This document shows positions 1 through 8,693 of a DNA stretch of 64,000 nucleotides, in pieces (the stretch's first letter is position 1; each line of letters begins with the position of its first letter). Origin of the DNA: a bacterium D16-56 (GTDB lineage Bacteria; Bacillota; Clostridia; Lachnospirales; Lachnospiraceae). The DNA lies in assembly GCA_003611875.1 (NCBI GenBank), contig RAYY01000017.1, forward strand, positions 31,011 through 95,010, read 5' to 3'. The notes under the pieces are model-generated. The model was given only the letters and a program-made list of their open reading frames with translations. It ran no database searches and was not told where the DNA came from. Both the position numbers and the translations under genes were made by a program.

Positions 1-277
1 AATGGAAAAGCCTTCCATCTTCCACACATTCCACTGCATTATACACGTCTAATAATGTAATCTCATCTAATCTTTTTTTAATATCTGCACCTCCGCTTCC
101 CCGCTTAACATTGATGATTCCTGCCTTTTTTAGCTGTTGCAGCAGGCGTCTTATGACAACAGGGTTTACATTCACACTGGATGCAAGGAAATCACTTGTT
201 ACTTTATAATCGTTCTTAAATGTTTCGATACATATGAGAACATGAACCGCAATCGTAAATCTGCTAGATATTTGCAT
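1..277 (-). CDS. Rrf2-family transcriptional regulator (partial, C-terminus beyond window)
   Basis: The reading frame starts at ATG 277 and runs leftwards off the window, so about 92 N-terminal residues are visible. It opens MQISSRFTIAVHVL and continues with a winged-helix region containing NPVVIRRLLQQLKKAG and a wing KRGSGGADI. This is the usual Rrf2 layout of an N-terminal helix with FTIAVH, then an HTH with VRR..L..L...G, then a glycine-rich wing. The cysteine cluster that would mark an iron-sulfur Rrf2 member is outside the window, so the effector is unknown. The downstream neighbourhood is full of gene remnants. Confidence 0.75.
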   Translation of the reverse strand, partial: MQISSRFTIAVHVLICIETFKNDYKVTSDFLASSVNVNPVVIRRLLQQLKKAGIINVKRGSGGADIKKRLDEITLLDVYNAVECVEDGRLFH

Positions 278-340
278 ACTACACCTCAATCCTTATTTAT
301 TCCATTAAAAATCCTGTTCTTCCCCCTCCGCAAATCGGTT

Positions 341-668
341 TCACAGCCATCCCCCCCAATCTCCATAATCATATGTGCCGCTGCCGTGGTAAAGCTTCCC
401 TTCTGCCTTCAGCTGTCGGAAAGCTTCTGTCATGCGGGTTAAGATCTCTGGCTGTATATCCAATGAATGGTGCGCCGGCCGCTGCTGTCGGCCTGTCCGT
501 GAGTTTTTGTACTTCATCATATATGTTTGCAATCCCCAATCCTGTATCGATAAGCAGGCTTTTCTCACTTCCATTCAGCAGATAACAATGTGTTTCTTCC
601 CAATGCCGATATTCACTGATAATATAGGTCTCATGATCCAATTTGTCTATGGTAAACCAATTATCCAT
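341..668 (-). pseudogene. MBL-fold hydrolase, internally deleted and frameshifted
   Basis: The frame from ATG 668 (AAGG just upstream) encodes the N-terminus of a metallo-beta-lactamase-fold hydrolase, starting MDNWFTIDKLD and including the strand LLIDTGLG and then YDEVQKLTDRP. Shortly after, near 480-500, the similarity moves to another frame that encodes a typical family C-terminus (PAHHSLDIQPEILTRM, then KLYHGSGTYDYGDWGGWL, stop at 341). The middle of the protein, including the HxHxDH metal site expected right after the LTDRP strand, is absent. An intact relative would be roughly 200 residues; here about 60 plus 45 remain. It cannot be a functional metallo-enzyme. The exact family name is inferred from the two ends. 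Confidence 0.7.
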
Positions 669-687
669 TATCCTTGATTCCTTCCGA

Positions 688-900
688 CTATAATTTATGT
701 GACTGCATATATTCATCCTTCACCTTATCAATCGTTTTACCGCCAATGCCGAAGTTTTTATCTGGCAGCTCTTTGATCGTAGTCACGAAAAATTCCTGCG
801 GCACTTTCATAATTTCAGAGGATACTTCTGTTAATCTCTTTATCAGAAGCTCTTTTTGCTTATCGGACAATGCTCCGCTTTCAATTGTAATGTATGGCAT
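688..900 (-). CDS. 4-oxalocrotonate tautomerase (DmpI-like)
   Basis: A 70-residue protein starting MPYITIESGAL. Tautomerase-superfamily proteins of 60-75 residues use the amino-terminal proline as the catalytic base, exposed after methionine removal; Pro2 is present here. The segment VPQEFFVTTIKELPD, followed by FGIGGKTIDK, matches the DmpI-like subgroup. The start at 900 places Pro at position 2; the longer frame starting at 924 would bury it, so 900 is preferred. It is flanked by remnants on both sides and is the only apparently intact gene between 300 and 1450. The physiological substrate cannot be read from the sequence. Confidence 0.85.
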   Translation of the reverse strand: MPYITIESGALSDKQKELLIKRLTEVSSEIMKVPQEFFVTTIKELPDKNFGIGGKTIDKVKDEYMQSHKL

Positions 901-913
901 TTTGCTCCCCCTT

Positions 914-1255
914 TTACGTTCCATGTATTGCTGGCCCTATTATACTACAACAGAAACCTATTCGCAAATAGACTTTCTGCAATGGATAGAAGATTTCTAC
1001 ATATGACGCTTTTGTATCACGAGCCGGGTCTTTGATGTCAGCATGCTGATTCTGAATCGGAGTCAGTCTTCTGATCTTGATTACGTCATAAAGAAGATCT
1101 GTCATTCTCTGCGTCAGCCATATATTCTCATCCTCATAGCTCATTTCCATGCTATCCGCATTATTTCCAATAGTTGCAACATATATCAGATATTCAGCTG
1201 CCGAGTTATGAATGGCTGTCTTATTTTTCTTTTCTGTCATCATATTCCTCCCCAT
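914..1255 (-). pseudogene. RhuM-family protein remnant
   Basis: The first 50 or so residues (MTEKKNKTAIHNSAAEYL, then MEMSYEDENIWLTQ, then MTDLLYDV) look like the N-terminus of the RhuM/virulence-protein family, which is normally about 300 residues. After that the similarity stops and the frame continues with unrelated sequence to a stop at 914. I read this as a 5' fragment fused to rearranged DNA. It abuts the detached RlmD tail on its upstream side, so a deletion or recombination junction lies close to 1240-1255. Confidence 0.5.
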
Positions 1256-1450
1256 AATCCCGGCAATCCTAAATCCCTTTTTACCTCTGCGATATATGCG
1301 GTATGTACCTTGAATTCATACTTCGCTTCTATGTACTCCTTAATCATCTTGTATATAACTCGTTCTTTCGGCTTGTATGCTGCGACTCTTTAGCGATATT
1401 ATCAAGCGGCACTTTGCCCTCACCCTCGCCAAACTCCACTTTTACGTTGA
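1240..1450 (-). pseudogene. Detached C-terminal extension of RlmD, two frameshifts
   Basis: Immediately after the RlmD stop, the DNA still encodes a recognisable tail in other frames. First comes KKYDSVINVKVEFGEGEG and then KVPLDNIAKE. A second frame change follows, then YKPKERVIYKMIKEY and FKVHTAYIAEVKRDLGLPG, ending at a stop at 1240-1242. Lachnospiraceae RlmD-like methyltransferases often carry such an accessory tail of about 90 residues. The first break fits loss of one A from the A-run at 1464-1470; the second lies near 1385-1395. The last part of the tail (usually after GLP) is missing and replaced by the RhuM fragment. Confidence 0.6.
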
Positions 1451-2860
1451 TTACACTGTCGTATTTTTTGTGGAAAGCATTACAACCGTCTCTGTATGCA
1501 CTGACCAGCAAAATAAATCTACCGTTCTCCCCCTTGTCACCTCATACCCCCATTCTCCAAGATACTTTAAATCCCTTGCCAGTGTCGCAGAGTCACAGCT
1601 TACATACACGATCCGCTCAGGCGCCATCTTTATGATGGTGTCCAGACACACACGATCGCATCCCTTTCTGGGTGGGTCTACAACAACCACATCCGCCCCC
1701 ATACGCTTCTTCTCATATTGATCCGGAAGCACCTCCTCTGCCTTTCCCTCATAAAATTCAACATTTGTGATTCCGTTTAACGCTGCATTTTCACGGGCAT
1801 CCAAAACCGCCTGAGGAATGATCTCCACCCCGCACACTTTTTTTGCCTTTTTTGCTAAGAACAAAGAGATTGTTCCGATTCCGCAATATACATCCCACAC
1901 CGTCTCCTGTCCGGTAAGCCCTGCATACTCCAAAACCGTCTCGTACAGACGCGCTGTCTGGACTGGGTTTACCTGATAGAAGGAAAGAGGAGAAATATGG
2001 TACTGTACCTCTCCAATATAATCTGTAATTCCCCTTGAACCATATAAATTCACAATTTCCCTGCCCATGATCACATTTGTCTTCTCCTGATTGATGCAGC
2101 AGGAAATAGATGTGATTCTCTCTCTGCCATTTCCCTCATTTCCGTCAAATAGGGCAATCAGCCTTTGTACTAATACCTCTGCATTCCTTAGATCCTTTGC
2201 CCTTCCGTTGATCACCAGGCATACCATAATCTGATTGGTTCTAAATCCCTTTCGGATCAGCACATGACGCACAAGTCCAGTATGGCTCGTCTCATCATAT
2301 GGGAAAATCCCATACTCCGCCATATAATCCTGAATGCATGTTAAAATAACCTGATTTTCCGGTACACCGATCAGGCAGTTTTGGCTCTCGATGATTGTGT
2401 GGGTTCTTCCGGCATAAAATCCTGAAATGATTTTTCCATCTTTATTCTTTCCGAAAGGAAACTGGGCTTTGTTTCGGTAGTGCCATGGATGCTCCATTCC
2501 GATAATGGATTCAAATCGTTGGCGGCAGTCTATACCGCCGATCCTGCGCAGGTTATTTAGAACCTTAGCCTCTTTAAACCGCAGTTGTTCCTCATAGTCC
2601 ATGGCCTGAAGCTGACAGCCTCCGCAGCTTCTCGCCACAGGGCACGGAGGTGTGATTCTGTGCGGGGAAGGCTCCAGCACACGAACCAGCCGGGCAAAAC
2701 CATAGGATTTTTTGGTCTTCATTACCTTAGCTTCTACCCGATCACCGATGACCGTGTCCTTGACAAACCAAATAAATCCATCTTTTTTGCCAATTCCCTC
2801 GCCGGCATCACTGATATCCTCTATTTTAACTTCAAATATTGTGTTTTTCTCAAACTTCAT
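1451..2860 (-). CDS. rlmD: 23S rRNA (uracil-C5)-methyltransferase RlmD
   Basis: A 469-residue RumA/TrmA-type enzyme that uses S-adenosylmethionine to methylate C5 of a uridine in 23S rRNA. The start at 2860 is preceded by GGAGAAAGCAGGTC; the longer open frame to 3076 has no comparable site. An N-terminal TRAM-like domain occupies about residues 1-60. Iron-sulfur cysteines are visible at C73, C79 and C82 (PPCPVARSCGGC), with a further cysteine in SQNCLIG. The SAM motif is VYCGIGTISL, then VVDPPRKGCD, then the catalytic cysteine in VYVSCDSATLARD. The core is complete, ending VVMLSTKNTTV, but the family tail that should follow has been frameshifted off. Confidence 0.88.
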   Translation of the reverse strand: MKFEKNTIFEVKIEDISDAGEGIGKKDGFIWFVKDTVIGDRVEAKVMKTKKSYGFARLVRVLEPSPHRITPPCPVARSCGGCQLQAMDYEEQLRFKEAKVLNNLRRIGGIDCRQRFESIIGMEHPWHYRNKAQFPFGKNKDGKIISGFYAGRTHTIIESQNCLIGVPENQVILTCIQDYMAEYGIFPYDETSHTGLVRHVLIRKGFRTNQIMVCLVINGRAKDLRNAEVLVQRLIALFDGNEGNGRERITSISCCINQEKTNVIMGREIVNLYGSRGITDYIGEVQYHISPLSFYQVNPVQTARLYETVLEYAGLTGQETVWDVYCGIGTISLFLAKKAKKVCGVEIIPQAVLDARENAALNGITNVEFYEGKAEEVLPDQYEKKRMGADVVVVDPPRKGCDRVCLDTIIKMAPERIVYVSCDSATLARDLKYLGEWGYEVTRGRTVDLFCWSVHTETVVMLSTKNTTV

Positions 2861-3066
2861 ATAGACCTGCTTTCTCCATCCTAACAGTAAACCTTCATGC
2901 GCCCGGCGGCGGATGCACCAGCAAAAACGCCAACAGACACTAAACTCCCATCCCGAAGCCTGCGCTAAAAACCCACTTTGTACCAAAAAAAATTCTGTCA
3001 TTTTCTTCCAAAAAACGTTAGATTTTCTTTTTATAATTTCGATTTCTTTTATAAAACGCACAAACT

Positions 3067-3095
3067 TTGGACACATTTCTTTGGTATTCTATACA
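3067..3095 (+). promoter_or_regulatory. Sigma-A-type promoter before a 44-codon ORF
   Basis: TTGGAC at 3067-3072 and TATACA at 3090-3095 are separated by exactly 17 bases. Transcription would start near 3102, about 44 bases before the ATG at 3146. It points away from rlmD. Confidence 0.45.
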
Positions 3096-3145
3096 TGTGA
3101 TGCAGAACGGACTACTTAAACCGCTTAAAGGGGCGCATCATAATA

Positions 3146-3280
3146 ATGGACATAAAGGTTCGTTATTCCTTACATATAGAACCCGGCGGCACACAGCGCG
3201 CAACCGTTGCCGGGTTCGCCAAACAAATCGTCGCTTCTGCCTGTTCCCAATATACAGGCGGGAACGCTTTACATAGATAG
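3146..3280 (+). CDS. Small unrecognised 44-residue protein
   Basis: ATG 3146 to TAG 3280 encodes MDIKVRYSLHIEPGG and ends SQYTGGNALHR. An AAAGGGG purine run lies 13 bases upstream and a good promoter precedes it. I do not recognise the family. The frame is free of rare features and is the only coding candidate in the 530-base gap between rlmD and the YhaM gene. The segment also contains a GAACCCGGC/GCCGGGTTC inverted repeat (about 3180-3217), which could equally reflect a structured RNA. It is called a gene only tentatively. Confidence 0.35.
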   Translation: MDIKVRYSLHIEPGGTQRATVAGFAKQIVASACSQYTGGNALHR

Positions 3281-3313
3281 ACAACCATACTCTAAATATG
3301 AGTACCTCCTAAT

Positions 3314-3368
3314 AAGGGCTGCCGCAAAATTTTAAGATACCAAGCTTTAAAATCTTGCGGCAGCCCTT
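3314..3368 (-). terminator. Strong hairpin after the YhaM-type gene
   Basis: AAGGGCTGCCGCAA at 3314-3327 pairs perfectly with the sequence ending at 3368, and the AAAATTTTAA/TTTAAAAT inner arms extend the stem. It lies 26 bases beyond the stop of the minus-strand gene ending at 3394. No long T-run follows, so termination efficiency is uncertain. Confidence 0.6.
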
Positions 3369-3393
3369 GTTTAACCCAGAATATGCCTGCGTA

Positions 3394-4341
3394 CTATTCC
3401 TCTGTGGTCCTGCGGATGTTTGTCTCCAGCAACCGGCTGTATCCCAGCCATCCCATATTATTTCCACCGCCTCGCAGGGCCTCAATCATGGTCTCCATCT
3501 TGGCATCAGCATTATCTGCAAAGTTCAGCGCCAATGCCTCCAGAATTGCCGGTTTCTTGGGCGAACCATACTCCAGCTCCCCATGATGGGCCAGAATACA
3601 GTGCTTCAGCTCTGCAGCCAGACGTTCAGGAAAACCAGGAATGGTGCAGATCCGGTCTGCAATCATCTCTGTCCCAATAATAATATGACCCAAAAGCTGG
3701 CCGTCATCAGTATAATCATTCTCCGGAAACGGCGACAGTTCACGAAGCTTTCCGATATCGTGGAAAACTGCTGCTGTCAGAAGCAGATCCCGATTCAGCA
3801 TAGGGTATGCAGCAGCAAAATAATCACACATTTTCGCTACACTTAAAGTATGCTCTAGGAGTCCGCCTACAAAGCCATGATGAACGCTTTTGGCTGCACT
3901 GTGAAACTTAAAGGCTTTGATAAATGCCGGATCCTCCACAAAATAGCTTTCTGTCAGCCTTTTTAAATATGGATTTTTAATACTGGAAACCAATATCCGA
4001 AGATTTTTGTACATCTCCTCCAAATTTTTGTCAGATACCGGAAGATAATTTTCGGGAAGATATTCCCCCTCATCTGCCTTGCGGATCCGTTCCACATTTA
4101 ACTGGTTTGCTCCCATAAATACACTTACATCCCCGTCGATGCGCACATAATCCATTGCCTCAAAGGTGCCTACGCCCGGAGAATTTAGATTCCAGATTTT
4201 TGCATCCACGATACCTGTCTTGTCCTGGAGCATAAGCCGCCCGTATTCTTTTCCTGTCTTTGTCACTGCAATCTGTTTGCTTTTGCACAGATAAACCTCT
4301 GAGATCCGCATCCCTTCCCGTAAGCTGTCAATATACTTCAT
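3394..4341 (-). CDS. yhaM: YhaM-type 3'-5' exoribonuclease (OB fold plus HD domain)
   Basis: A 315-residue protein with an N-terminal OB-fold nucleic-acid-binding domain (about residues 5-90, with YGRLMLQDKTG and DAKIW) and a C-terminal HD phosphohydrolase domain. HD metal ligands are visible in HHGFVGGLLEHTLSV (about 154-168), FHDIGKL (about 193-199) and in HCILAHHGE further on. This order and length match YhaM of Gram-positive bacteria, a manganese-dependent exoribonuclease trimming RNA 3' ends in the cytoplasm. A GGGCGACAGG purine site lies just upstream of ATG 4341. It appears to be a single-gene unit with its own terminator. Confidence 0.85.
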   Translation of the reverse strand: MKYIDSLREGMRISEVYLCKSKQIAVTKTGKEYGRLMLQDKTGIVDAKIWNLNSPGVGTFEAMDYVRIDGDVSVFMGANQLNVERIRKADEGEYLPENYLPVSDKNLEEMYKNLRILVSSIKNPYLKRLTESYFVEDPAFIKAFKFHSAAKSVHHGFVGGLLEHTLSVAKMCDYFAAAYPMLNRDLLLTAAVFHDIGKLRELSPFPENDYTDDGQLLGHIIIGTEMIADRICTIPGFPERLAAELKHCILAHHGELEYGSPKKPAILEALALNFADNADAKMETMIEALRGGGNNMGWLGYSRLLETNIRRTTEE

Positions 4342-4506
4342 GCCTGTCGCCCTTTTCTTTCCCTTATATTGTGTAACCGTTCAATGGCCTGAATCATCGG
4401 CCGGATCCAGTACAGCGTTGCCGAAATTTACGCAATACTGTACCAGAGCGTGTCTGAAAGCTCATTCAGGCTGACTGAACTGCTGCCTTTTACACTGCAT
4501 TTCCTG

Positions 4507-5868
4507 TTATCTGGCCCCTACCGTCACCTGAAATTCCAGCTCCGCATACTGATCCCTTCCGTTCCGCTGCACAATCACATGGATCAGCCTGCCGTACTCT
4601 AAGTTATCCACCGTGTTCTGAAAATCCTTCATGGTCGTAATCTCTCGGTCATCTATATGGGTAATAATATCCCCATTCTGAATACCTGCGCTGTACGCCG
4701 GCCGGTCTGTCACTGAATTTTGTACATAAATGCCGTGGGGAAGCCCCCGTTCCGCCATTATGTCTGATACTTCCTGGCCCTCGATTCCAAAACAAGGCGC
4801 CGCACGGCCATTGGTCAGATTCTCTAAAATACCTTTATAATCAGAGATGCCCATGACCTCTGCCATGGTAAAATCCCCCTCCCCCTGCTCCATGACCCAG
4901 CCCACCAGCTCACCAGAGGTATTCACTAAAAAGGTTCCTTTCTTTGGGTCAGCGCTGATCCTGGTATAAATGATACGGGTTACTTGGTCCACCATCTGTA
5001 CATTCTTCATAATGTAAGATACAAAACCATAATCCACAGAACGGACAATGCCTGCCGGACTTCCCAGCGCCACCACCAAATCTCCCTCCCGAACCAAATA
5101 GGAATTACCCAAAGGTAAGGGTTCCACTGCCTTTATGGTCTCTGGGTCCACATCACTCACATTGACACTGACAATGGCCATACCAGAAATGGTATCCTGC
5201 TGCTTCATACGGCCGCTTACCACCACGCCGTCCGCAAATGTCACCTTGATGGAATCTGCCTGCTCCACAGCAGCTTCAGGTGTCAGAACCAAAAGCTCCT
5301 GAGCTGTGGAAGCGATAACTGCCCCCGCATAGGAACCCGTCCTCTCTACCGGATTGTCAAACCAGTCTACCTCCTGCTGAACAGAATGAACCACCACGAT
5401 TCCCTTGGATGCCTTCTGCACCTGCTGTCTCAGGCTGAAAAACAAGGCATTCAGATCATCTACCGTGTATTGGTAATTTTCCATAGCATTGCGGACCATC
5501 TTCTCAACAGACTCGCTTTCTGACAAAGCTTGAGATTCTGCCAAATGATCGGATGTACTTTCCTCTCTTGATTCTTTTGTCAAGGCAGCCTCTGATTCTG
5601 TCTCTGGTTCTGCGATAGTATCTGTCACCTCATCCTTGGGAATGGAAATCATCGTTTCTGCAGGAGATTCTTCGCCAAAATGTCTGGTTGCCCATGGCTG
5701 GGAGACTGCAAAGCTGACTCCTGCCGTTGCTCCAAACAAAACAGCACCTAATAGAAACATTACATATCTTCTGGCAACCTGCTTTTTTGTCAGCGGCTGC
5801 TTTATGATCTTTTCTGTAATGAAACGCTTCTTCTCAGGTTCTTTTTTTGGTTCATTTACTCCTGGCAT
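4507..5868 (-). CDS. Membrane-anchored HtrA-like PDZ protein lacking the catalytic triad
   Basis: A 453-residue protein starting MPGVNEPKKEPEKK (AGGAGG seven bases upstream). It has a basic cytoplasmic tail, one membrane segment (about residues 35-55, YVMFLLGAVLFGATAG), a Glu/Ser-rich linker, a trypsin-like double barrel and a C-terminal PDZ domain (GIYVQNSVTDRPAYSAGI, then GDIITHIDDREI). The fold follows the HtrA/DegP family, but the catalytic positions are lost. The family LTNxHVV is LTPEAAV here (His lost), the DLAVL position reads GMAIV (Asp lost), and GNSGGPLVN reads PKKGTFLVN (Ser lost). It is probably a non-proteolytic scaffold or sensor at the membrane. The gene is divergent from mutS2. 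Confidence 0.8.
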   Translation of the reverse strand: MPGVNEPKKEPEKKRFITEKIIKQPLTKKQVARRYVMFLLGAVLFGATAGVSFAVSQPWATRHFGEESPAETMISIPKDEVTDTIAEPETESEAALTKESREESTSDHLAESQALSESESVEKMVRNAMENYQYTVDDLNALFFSLRQQVQKASKGIVVVHSVQQEVDWFDNPVERTGSYAGAVIASTAQELLVLTPEAAVEQADSIKVTFADGVVVSGRMKQQDTISGMAIVSVNVSDVDPETIKAVEPLPLGNSYLVREGDLVVALGSPAGIVRSVDYGFVSYIMKNVQMVDQVTRIIYTRISADPKKGTFLVNTSGELVGWVMEQGEGDFTMAEVMGISDYKGILENLTNGRAAPCFGIEGQEVSDIMAERGLPHGIYVQNSVTDRPAYSAGIQNGDIITHIDDREITTMKDFQNTVDNLEYGRLIHVIVQRNGRDQYAELEFQVTVGAR

Positions 5869-6169
5869 TTTGAACCTCCTCCTTATGTAGCGCTGCGGCT
5901 GCCAGCCGCCCGGAATCAGCAAACGGCAGCACACCCATGCTGTTACGCCATAAAACCTTCCCCCTGATATATCCGTGAGTATAGCTTACTCTTATTATAA
6001 GGTTCTTCATGAAAATGTGCAAGAAAAACTTGGTTTCTGCCTGTTGGAAAACCGCGAACCGTAAAAACTTGGATTTACGGAAAAGCCAGGGCTTTCACAA
6101 GAAAGAAAAATATGATATACTCTCTCCATACTGATAACTAACAGCCTATCATTTATAATAAGGAGATCC

Positions 6170-8563
6170 ATGAACCAAAAATCATTAGCTACATTAGAAT
6201 ATAAAAAGATCATTGATCAATTATCAGAATATGCTGCCTCCATGCCTGGCAAAGCTCTCTGTCTAAGCCTGCAGCCTTCTTCAGACTATTGTGAGATCAT
6301 GCAGGCTCAGGCCGAAACCACGGACGCTGCCAGCAGGGTGCGCATGAAAGGTAATCTGTCCTTGGCCGGTGTGCGGGATGTCCGGGATTCGCTGAAACGT
6401 CTGGAGATCGGCAGCTCCCTTGGTATCCCAGAGCTTTTGTCAATGAGCAGCCTCCTTACCGTAGCGGCCCGGGCCAAAGCCTATGGGCGCCATGAAGAAT
6501 CCGACGAGGTCGAGGACGATTCCTTAGATGAAATGTTCCGCTCTCTTGAACCTTTGACTCCCATTAACAATGAGATCAAGCGCTGCATTATTTCTGAAGA
6601 CGAGGTCAGCGATGATGCCAGTCCCGGGCTTCATCGGGTACGCCGCTCCATGAAGGGAATCAATGACCGGATCCACACCCAGCTAAACAGCATTTTAAAT
6701 TCCAGCCGTACTTACCTGCAGGATGCTGTCATTACTATGCGGGACGGGCGATACTGCCTTCCCGTAAGAGCAGAGTATAAGAACCAGGTATCTGGCATGG
6801 TTCACGACCAATCTGCCACCGGTTCCACTCTCTTTGTAGAGCCTATGGCCATCATCCAGCTCAATAATGAGCTGCGCACCCTGGAAATCCAGGAGCATAA
6901 GGAAATCGAAGCCATCCTTGCAGATTTAAGCAATCAGCTTGCCCCCTATACAGAAAGTCTTGCCGTAAATCTGGACCTTTTGACACGGCTGGATTTTATT
7001 TTCGCCAAAGCTGCCTTGTCCCGTCATTATAAATGCAGCCAGCCAAAATTCAACCAAAACGGCAGGATTCACATCAAGGACGGGAGACATCCTCTTCTGG
7101 ATCCTCAAAAGGTAGTACCCATCACCGTGTGGCTGGGAGACAGCTTTGACCTGCTCATTGTTACCGGCCCCAACACCGGCGGCAAGACCGTTTCCTTAAA
7201 GACCGTAGGGCTGTTTACCTTGATGGGGCAGGCAGGACTTCACATTCCGGCTTTTGAGGGTTCTGAGCTGGCAGTATTTGATGAGGTATTTGCCGATATT
7301 GGAGATGAGCAGAGTATTGAGCAAAGCCTCAGCACCTTTTCTGCCCATATGACGAATATTGTAGATATTTTAGGAAAGGCAGACAGCCATTCCCTGTGTC
7401 TGTTTGACGAACTGGGTGCAGGCACGGATCCCACAGAAGGAGCTGCCCTGGCCATGGCCATCCTAAGCTTTCTCCACAATATGAAATGCCGTACCATGGC
7501 CACCACACACTACAGCGAGCTAAAGATTTATGCCCTGAGTACAGAAGGCGTGGAAAATGCAAGCTGTGAGTTTGACGTTCAGACACTCCGCCCTACTTAT
7601 CGGCTGCTGATCGGCATTCCCGGCAAGAGCAATGCCTTTGCCATCTCCCAAAAGCTGGGACTGCCTGACTATATTATCGACGATGCCAAAAGCCGGATCG
7701 AATCAGAGGACGAGGCATTTGAAGACATTATCAGCCGTCTGGAGGAAAGCCGTGTAACCATTGAAAAAGAACGACAGGAGATCCAGTCCTACAAGGATGA
7801 GGTCAGCCGCTTAAAAGCCCGGCTGGAGCAAAAAGAAGAACGCTTTGACGAACGAAAGGAAAAAATGATCCGGTCTGCCAATGAGGAAGCCCAGAGGATT
7901 CTTCGGGAAGCAAAGGAAACGGCTGACCGGACGATCAAAAATATCAACAAGCTTGCATCTTCCTCTGGCATTGATACACGCGCCCTGGAGGCAGAGCGCA
8001 CAAAGCTGCGGGACAATCTGAAAAAGGTAGAAAGCGGCCTGTCCTTAAAGCAGGAAAACCGTCCCCACAAAGTCCCTGCTCCCAAGTCCCTGCGTCTGGG
8101 AGACAGCGTAAAGGTTCTTTCCATGAATTTAAATGGAACGGTCAGCACCTTGCCTGACGCTAAGGGGAACCTTTTTGTCCAGATGGGTATTCTCCGCTCT
8201 CAGGTCAATATCAATGACCTGGAACTGATTCAGGAAGCTTCCAGAACCGGCTCTGGCTCCGGCACACGCCGGAAAGGCTCCGGAAGCAGCAATATCAAGA
8301 TGTCCAAATCTTCCATGGTCTCTCCGGAGATCAATCTTCTGGGCATGACAGTGGATGAGGCCATACCGCAATTAGACAAATATCTGGATGACGCCTATAT
8401 TGCCCATTTACAACAGGTGAGGGTAGTTCACGGCAAAGGCACCGGAGCGCTGCGGGCCGGAATCCATAAGCATCTAAAACGGGTACGAGTAGTAAAGGAA
8501 TTTCATCTGGGAGAATTTGGCGAAGGAGACGCCGGCGTAACGATTGTTGTGTTTAAGGAATAG
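6170..8563 (+). CDS. mutS2: MutS2 endonuclease / ribosome-collision ATPase
   Basis: A 797-residue MutS2. The start at 6170 follows AAGGAGATCC. The MutS-type clamp and core region is followed by the ATPase with Walker A GPNTGGKTVS (about residue 333) and Walker B LFDELGAGTDPTEG (about 410). A long charged coiled coil comes next (about 515-640), and a C-terminal Smr nuclease domain with VHGKGTGALR (about residue 753). The family suppresses homologous recombination and, in Bacillus, acts on stalled ribosomes. All motifs are intact. It is transcribed alone, divergent from the HtrA-like gene, with about 230 bases of shared upstream DNA. Confidence 0.95.
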   Translation: MNQKSLATLEYKKIIDQLSEYAASMPGKALCLSLQPSSDYCEIMQAQAETTDAASRVRMKGNLSLAGVRDVRDSLKRLEIGSSLGIPELLSMSSLLTVAARAKAYGRHEESDEVEDDSLDEMFRSLEPLTPINNEIKRCIISEDEVSDDASPGLHRVRRSMKGINDRIHTQLNSILNSSRTYLQDAVITMRDGRYCLPVRAEYKNQVSGMVHDQSATGSTLFVEPMAIIQLNNELRTLEIQEHKEIEAILADLSNQLAPYTESLAVNLDLLTRLDFIFAKAALSRHYKCSQPKFNQNGRIHIKDGRHPLLDPQKVVPITVWLGDSFDLLIVTGPNTGGKTVSLKTVGLFTLMGQAGLHIPAFEGSELAVFDEVFADIGDEQSIEQSLSTFSAHMTNIVDILGKADSHSLCLFDELGAGTDPTEGAALAMAILSFLHNMKCRTMATTHYSELKIYALSTEGVENASCEFDVQTLRPTYRLLIGIPGKSNAFAISQKLGLPDYIIDDAKSRIESEDEAFEDIISRLEESRVTIEKERQEIQSYKDEVSRLKARLEQKEERFDERKEKMIRSANEEAQRILREAKETADRTIKNINKLASSSGIDTRALEAERTKLRDNLKKVESGLSLKQENRPHKVPAPKSLRLGDSVKVLSMNLNGTVSTLPDAKGNLFVQMGILRSQVNINDLELIQEASRTGSGSGTRRKGSGSSNIKMSKSSMVSPEINLLGMTVDEAIPQLDKYLDDAYIAHLQQVRVVHGKGTGALRAGIHKHLKRVRVVKEFHLGEFGEGDAGVTIVVFKE

Positions 8564-8693
8564 AAATGACGGTTGCCGACATATCCCCATTATTTATTTA
8601 GGAACAGTTCCCTAGCGCATCTCCCAATGATTTGATAGATACGTATGCTTTTAAAGTATACTCACAGGCACATATAAGGAGGTACGAAATGCC

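Noticed and set aside
2861..3076. N-terminal extension of RlmD to an upstream ATG
   Set aside because: The conserved TRAM start is at 2860 with a good ribosome site; the extension has no site and an unlikely Trp/Arg-rich composition.
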